NCBI GenBank assembly: GCA_029880545.1
Contig: JAOUOD010000006.1
Span: 124,001 to 188,000 of the forward strand
DNA length: 64,000 nt
Source: Gammaproteobacteria bacterium
GTDB lineage: Bacteria > Pseudomonadota > Gammaproteobacteria > Acidiferrobacterales > SZUA-150
Direction: 5' to 3'
The position numbers and the translations under genes were made by a program. A model generated the notes under the pieces. The model was not told where the DNA came from, made no database searches, and worked only from the letters and a program-made list of their open reading frames with translations. Of this stretch, positions 60,260-64,000 are shown piece by piece; within the stretch, counting starts at the first letter, position 1, and each line of letters starts with the position of its first letter.

Positions 60260-60904
60260 CTATTCCGCACCGCGAAAATCCCTGCCCAGCAGATAAATCT
60301 CCCGGCTCTGGGGCCTGGACGCCTTGGGCTTGCGCGAAATCACTGTCTTGAATCGCCTCATCATCTCCTGGCGCAATTCCGGGAAACCCTCACCCTGGAA
60401 TGTCTTGGTCAGGAACTGACCACCGGGCCTCAATACCCTGTCAGCAAAATCCAGGGCCAATTCAGCCAAGTATACCGACCGCGCCTGGTCCGATGGTGCA
60501 ATACCCGTAATATTGGGGGCCATATCCGAAATTACAAGGTCTACAGGCTGTCCTGCCAAGGCGACCAGCAACTGCTTCAGCACAGCGTCTTCGGTGAAAT
60601 CGCCCTGGATGAAATGCACGCCTGCCACCGGGTCCATGGGTAAAATATCCATAGCCAGCAGGCTATCCTCCGCGGCCAACTTTTCTCTTGCGTACTGGGA
60701 CCAGCCCCCCGGGGCAGCACCCAGCTCAACAACATTTAGCCCCGGTTTCAATAACTTATCGCGCTCATCAATCTCCTTGAGCTTGTACACGGCGCGCGAG
60801 CGATAGCCCTCCCGGCGTGACAGCTGCACGTATTCGTCGTTGACGTGCTGCTTCAGCCAGGCCTTGGTTTTTTTGCGTCGATTTTGCTGCTGCTTGTTTC
60901 CCAT
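60260..60904 (-). CDS. rlmE: 23S rRNA (uridine-2'-O)-methyltransferase RlmE
   Basis: The 214-residue product has the SAM-binding motif VELGAAPGGWSQ and the K-D-K-E catalytic set of FtsJ proteins: Lys in RAVYKLKEID, Asp in DLVISDMAPN, Lys in FLTKTFQGEG and Glu in QSREIYLLG. It methylates U2552 of 23S rRNA. It is the usual neighbour of ftsH. A divergent gene, yhbY, starts 73 bases away. Confidence 0.95.
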   Translation of the reverse strand: MGNKQQQNRRKKTKAWLKQHVNDEYVQLSRREGYRSRAVYKLKEIDERDKLLKPGLNVVELGAAPGGWSQYAREKLAAEDSLLAMDILPMDPVAGVHFIQGDFTEDAVLKQLLVALAGQPVDLVISDMAPNITGIAPSDQARSVYLAELALDFADRVLRPGGQFLTKTFQGEGFPELRQEMMRRFKTVISRKPKASRPQSREIYLLGRDFRGAE

Positions 60905-60977
60905 GGCGCCGATTCTAGCTTGTCTGGAGAAAAAAATACGGGCATGATCGCTGCCCCTTCAGATCGAGCGGTTTTCC

Positions 60978-61271
60978 ATGGCACTCACCGGCAAACAGAA
61001 AAACCACCTTCGCGGACTGGCACACAGCCTCAAGCCCGTGGTCACGATCGGTGCCAACGGTATCACCGATGCCGTCATCGCCGAACTGGATTTGTCCCTA
61101 AATGTGCACGAATTACTCAAACTCAAGCTGCCGGCAGTGGAAAAGGAAGACAAGAACGCCGCGATCGAGGAATTGTGCCGACGCACCAGTGCCGAGGCCG
61201 TTCAGAGTATTGGTCGCGTGGTAGTGTTGTTCCGGGCCAACGAGGAATCGAAGATCACGCTGCCCAGGTAG
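60978..61271 (+). CDS. yhbY: YhbY-type ribosome assembly RNA-binding protein
   Basis: The 97-residue product is one CRM domain: LTGKQKNHLRGLAHSLKPVVTIGANGITDAVIAELD, then HELLKLKL and a C-terminal VGRVVVLFRAN-type segment. The GANG loop is present. YhbY associates with pre-50S ribosomes. It is divergent from rlmE, which is the typical arrangement. Confidence 0.94.
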   Translation: MALTGKQKNHLRGLAHSLKPVVTIGANGITDAVIAELDLSLNVHELLKLKLPAVEKEDKNAAIEELCRRTSAEAVQSIGRVVVLFRANEESKITLPR

Positions 61272-61417
61272 CAAAAACACTAATTGGCAACCGGGTTTCG
61301 TGTCTGGATGATATGACACCACCGCCCGGAACCTCTGACTATCCGGGTTGCTGTATCCAGACCAGGTCAGCATGTGGCGATATGGTTCAAATGGCCTGGA
61401 TTTGCTATCCGCTTATC

Positions 61418-62455
61418 TCAGTTGCGCGCATTCATCGCCCGCGGGCCCGGGCAATTGTACAATCCTCTTTGCGACTTTTTATGGCAATCGCCGTCCAATG
61501 GTTGCCCCAACCCTGGAAATAATTTCAGGAACAATTTCACATCGTCGGCCAGCTTTTGTGAATCCTCAACCCCCAGCAATACCCGGCTTTGCCAACTGAC
61601 GTCCGCCGCACCTGGATTGCTGCACTGCAAATGCAACAGCAGCTTGTTTCTTGGAATTCTGCGGCCAGGCGCACCCAGACCAACCATCTGGCCATTAGCC
61701 GCTAACGCAATCACAGCGACAGCGGCAATCACGCCTTTTGCAACTGAGTGCTCGGTTTCTTTTGCTATCAACGCCTCCGAATGGCGTGAATATCTGGCAT
61801 TCACCAGGCAAACGGTATCGGCCTTGTAATACCGGGCTACCGCGTCAATTTTGTCCATATCCGGATTATACTGCAGCGCATATGCCTGCCTTGTTAGACC
61901 GCAGGTAATCCCCTTGTGCTTGTTGTTCTTGCCCGATACAGGCAAAAAATCACTGATGCCATCATCGAACTCCAGCGCCAGTGTCGTTGTAGTATTCCTT
62001 ATGGCTTTGTCCGTTGATTTGTCCGACAGGTACTGCAATTCATCCTGCCCTGTCGGTCGCAGTGTTTCTGAAACCAGCCTTTCGCTGGTTACCAAGCCGC
62101 CATTTCTGCGGTACATGTCTACCGACCAGTACTGATCGGCAAGCGGATATCTCCAGTTGCCAGTGAATCCGGAGAGCGTTGCAGTTACTGTATAGCCTTT
62201 CTCGACGAGCGCTTCTTGTATGGATTTCGAAATCAGCTCAATATAACTTGCGGAAGTGTCGGGATCTAACGGTATTTTCAATGGTTCTGCATTTACATCA
62301 ATTACCTTGGACGTACCAACCAAGACTATCTTATTCATCGGGTTTTCACGCCACATTGACTCGGTTGACCGAATCGCCCATCTGCCGCCCATACTGCTGC
62401 ATGAAACAAGAAAAGACAGGGTAAGCATGCAAAGCAATAAACGAGATATTTTCAC
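61418..62455 (-). CDS. Lipoprotein of unknown function
   Basis: The start is GTG 62455, which has GGAGG eight bases upstream. The 345-residue product has a lipobox, LLLCMLTLSFLVSCSS, with lipidation at the Cys. The mature protein contains YIELISKSIQEALVEKGYTVTATL and a Gly/Ala-rich hydrophobic segment (SVAKGVIAAVAVIALAANGQMVG) near residue 245. No family is recognised. It is probably an envelope protein convergent with yhbY. Confidence 0.7.
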   Translation of the reverse strand: MKISRLLLCMLTLSFLVSCSSMGGRWAIRSTESMWRENPMNKIVLVGTSKVIDVNAEPLKIPLDPDTSASYIELISKSIQEALVEKGYTVTATLSGFTGNWRYPLADQYWSVDMYRRNGGLVTSERLVSETLRPTGQDELQYLSDKSTDKAIRNTTTTLALEFDDGISDFLPVSGKNNKHKGITCGLTRQAYALQYNPDMDKIDAVARYYKADTVCLVNARYSRHSEALIAKETEHSVAKGVIAAVAVIALAANGQMVGLGAPGRRIPRNKLLLHLQCSNPGAADVSWQSRVLLGVEDSQKLADDVKLFLKLFPGLGQPLDGDCHKKSQRGLYNCPGPRAMNARN

Positions 62456-62573
62456 TTTTATCCTCCATAGAGTTCCTGCTAGCAACAGCAGAAAAACGGC
62501 CGCCCATATGATTACTGCCCGTTGTGCAACTGAAACGGAAGACTAAAAGAAGCGGGTTACAACCTGAATAGAG

Positions 62574-63038
62574 TTATTTGATCTTGGCTACAAGCACAAG
62601 CCCGAGAACACTATTTAATAAAAACAGGCTGCTGGATATGCCGTGCAGCATGGAGAAGCGGCTGTGAGCACCGACTGCAATCAAGGACTGGGCGATGGGA
62701 TCGGCCTTGAGGGCGACCATCATTGGTGTCAGGACGAATTCACCAACAAGGGTTAACAGGAGCATGACCAGGATAATGCGAATGTGAGTTAGCCTGAACA
62801 CGTCCTTGCCGTATTGGACAACAGCCATAGCTGTTATCAGCAATACGGTCACAATACCGATATAACTTGTGATATGGAAAAGTTGACCGGCGATATTGCC
62901 GGCCAGCAGGCGATCATCAAGGGATTTAAACAAGACCGGGGCGACGATGAACCCGGTCACCCACATGCCACCTATCCACAATGTCAGCAGTGCTCGCTCA
63001 ACCCTTTCCGGCCAGGCGGTGGATTGCAGGCTGCTCAT
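62574..63038 (-). CDS. DUF4149-type inner membrane protein
   Basis: From ATG 63038 the 154-residue product has four hydrophobic spans: ALLTLWIGGMWVTGFIVAPVLF, IGIVTVLLITAMAVVQYG, IILVMLLLTLVGEFVLTPMM and SSLFLLNSVLGLVLVAK. WIGGMWVTGFIVAPVLF is the DUF4149 signature. The function is unknown. It lies four bases downstream of greA, as in many gammaproteobacteria. Confidence 0.85.
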   Translation of the reverse strand: MSSLQSTAWPERVERALLTLWIGGMWVTGFIVAPVLFKSLDDRLLAGNIAGQLFHITSYIGIVTVLLITAMAVVQYGKDVFRLTHIRIILVMLLLTLVGEFVLTPMMVALKADPIAQSLIAVGAHSRFSMLHGISSSLFLLNSVLGLVLVAKIK

Positions 63039-63042
63039 GGAA

Positions 63043-63519
63043 TCAGTTATAACGGACTTCGACGATTTCGTAGGTCTTGATGCCGGCAGGAACCTTGACT
63101 TCAACGACCTCACCTTCTTCCTTGCCGATAATTCCGCGGGCAATGGGGGAAGTAACGGAAATCATGCCACCGCTGATGTCGGCCTCGTCTTCGCCAACAA
63201 TCTGGTAAGTAACTTCGTCACCGGTTTCCTCATCGGCCAACACGACAGTAGCACCAAAGACCACCCGTCCTTCCGCATTGAGCTTTGTCGGATCGATTAC
63301 CTGGGCCAATGACAGCTTGGCTTCAATCTCCTTGATGCGACCCTCGGCAAAGCTCTGTTGTTCACGGGCAGCGTGATACTCGGCATTTTCCGACAGGTCG
63401 CCATGGGCACGAGCCTCGGCAATAGCAGCAATTATGCGCGGGCGCTCGACCTTTTTCAGGTTCTCCAGCTCCGCCTTCAGCTTCTCGGCACCTTTGACGG
63501 TCATTGGCACCTTGTCCAT
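63043..63519 (-). CDS. greA: Transcript cleavage factor GreA
   Basis: The 158-residue product has the long N-terminal coiled coil with [46 protein letters not shown], including the DLSENAEY tip that acts in RNA polymerase, and the C-terminal FKBP-like domain ([32 protein letters not shown]). It rescues arrested transcription complexes. Its start overlaps the carB stop (TGATG). Confidence 0.97.
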   Translation of the reverse strand: MDKVPMTVKGAEKLKAELENLKKVERPRIIAAIAEARAHGDLSENAEYHAAREQQSFAEGRIKEIEAKLSLAQVIDPTKLNAEGRVVFGATVVLADEETGDEVTYQIVGEDEADISGGMISVTSPIARGIIGKEEGEVVEVKVPAGIKTYEIVEVRYN

Positions 63520-64000
63520 CAGGCAATCTCCTCGTGCAAATCCTGCAGTCGATAAATGCTGACAGCACTCCCCTCATCCTCTTTCAGTGCTTCAAGCGCG
63601 GCCCTGGCTGCTGCCAGTGTTGTATAGTGCGTGACTTTCTGGCGCAGGGCAACACGACGGATGTCCGAGGCATCCTCGACGCTCTGCTTGTCCGATATGG
63701 TATTAATGATAATACTCACGTCGCCATTCATGATCATGTCGGCAATATGCGGGCGGCCTTCCGATACCTTGTTTACTGCGCGCGCCTTTACGCCTTCCTT
63801 CTCAAACACAGCGGCAGTACCGCGTGTTGCCAGTATTTCGAATCCCATGTCGGCAAAATCCCGGGCCAGTTTCGCTGCCGGCTTCTGATCCGAATCGCGA
63901 ACACTGATAAACATGCGCCCGGACTTGGGAATGGCGTCACCAGCAGCGATTTGCGATTTCAGAAACGCCTCGCCGAATGTACGGCCAACACCCATGACCT
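63519..64000 (-). CDS. carB: Carbamoyl-phosphate synthase large subunit, C-terminal part (cut by window end)
   Basis: The frame runs from the window edge to TGA at 63519-63521 and gives about 160 residues. [21 protein letters not shown] and the C-terminal MGS-like allosteric domain ([55 protein letters not shown]) are those of CarB. The complete protein makes carbamoyl phosphate for pyrimidines and arginine. The rest lies beyond base 64,000. Confidence 0.96.
   Translation of the reverse strand, partial: VMGVGRTFGEAFLKSQIAAGDAIPKSGRMFISVRDSDQKPAAKLARDFADMGFEILATRGTAAVFEKEGVKARAVNKVSEGRPHIADMIMNGDVSIIINTISDKQSVEDASDIRRVALRQKVTHYTTLAAARAALEALKEDEGSAVSIYRLQDLHEEIA

Overview
The window joins two unlike stretches of DNA from a gammaproteobacterial chromosome. 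Bases 1 to about 32,276 are a prophage whose structural module is P2-like; bases 32,277 to 64,000 are ordinary host chromosome. The host assignment rests on gene order (greA, yhbY, rlmE, ftsH, folP, glmM, tpiA, secG, tRNA-Leu, nuoA-N, initiator tRNA), which is typical of Gammaproteobacteria, and on separate nuoC and nuoD genes rather than the enterobacterial fusion. The genus cannot be read from the sequence. The prophage is visibly richer in G+C, with many gccggc/cgcgcc strings, except for an AT-rich left edge.

Prophage layout. At the left are the tail of an unidentified gene, an AT-rich gap and an Ogr-type late activator. Portal (Q) and terminase (P) run leftwards. From 3.9 to 20.8 kb the late genes run rightwards in near P2 order: O, N, M, L, X, a lysis cassette, R, S, V, W, J, I, H, FI, FII, E/E' (with a readable -1 frameshift site), T, U, D. 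A small membrane protein gene with its own promoter-like sequence ends directly against the leftward repressor gene. From 22.1 to 30.4 kb an early operon runs rightwards: a ribbon-helix-helix-like protein, a CII-like protein, small unknown proteins, a Toprim primase-helicase, a membrane protein with a helix-turn-helix tail and a HerA/FtsK-type ATPase. There is no P2-type A replication initiator. A zinc-ribbon membrane protein and a tyrosine integrase close the element against the 3' end of the initiator tRNA gene. The left attachment site is not in the window.

Host region. A four-gene leftward operon (cupin, CysZ, phosphoesterase, membrane protein) is followed by a DMT-family transporter, a small exported protein, a rhodanese with a palindrome at its promoter and a cNMP-binding-domain protein. 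The complete respiratory complex I operon nuoA-nuoN then runs leftwards. Upstream of it lie tRNA-Leu(GAG), secG, tpiA, a MerB-like protein, a GFA-family protein, signal peptidase I, glmM, folP, ftsH and rlmE; yhbY faces the other way; then come a lipoprotein, a DUF4149-type protein, greA and the 3' part of carB.

The most unusual feature is inside the nuo operon. Between nuoC and nuoD lies a 129-bp direct repeat present 3.6 times. Each unit carries a short open reading frame that starts with the first 11 residues of NuoD and then diverges to a stop. The genuine nuoD start lies beyond the array, and the last short frame overlaps it. The internal copies keep the NuoD-like peptide while differing from nuoD in 8 of 11 codons, almost all at third positions.
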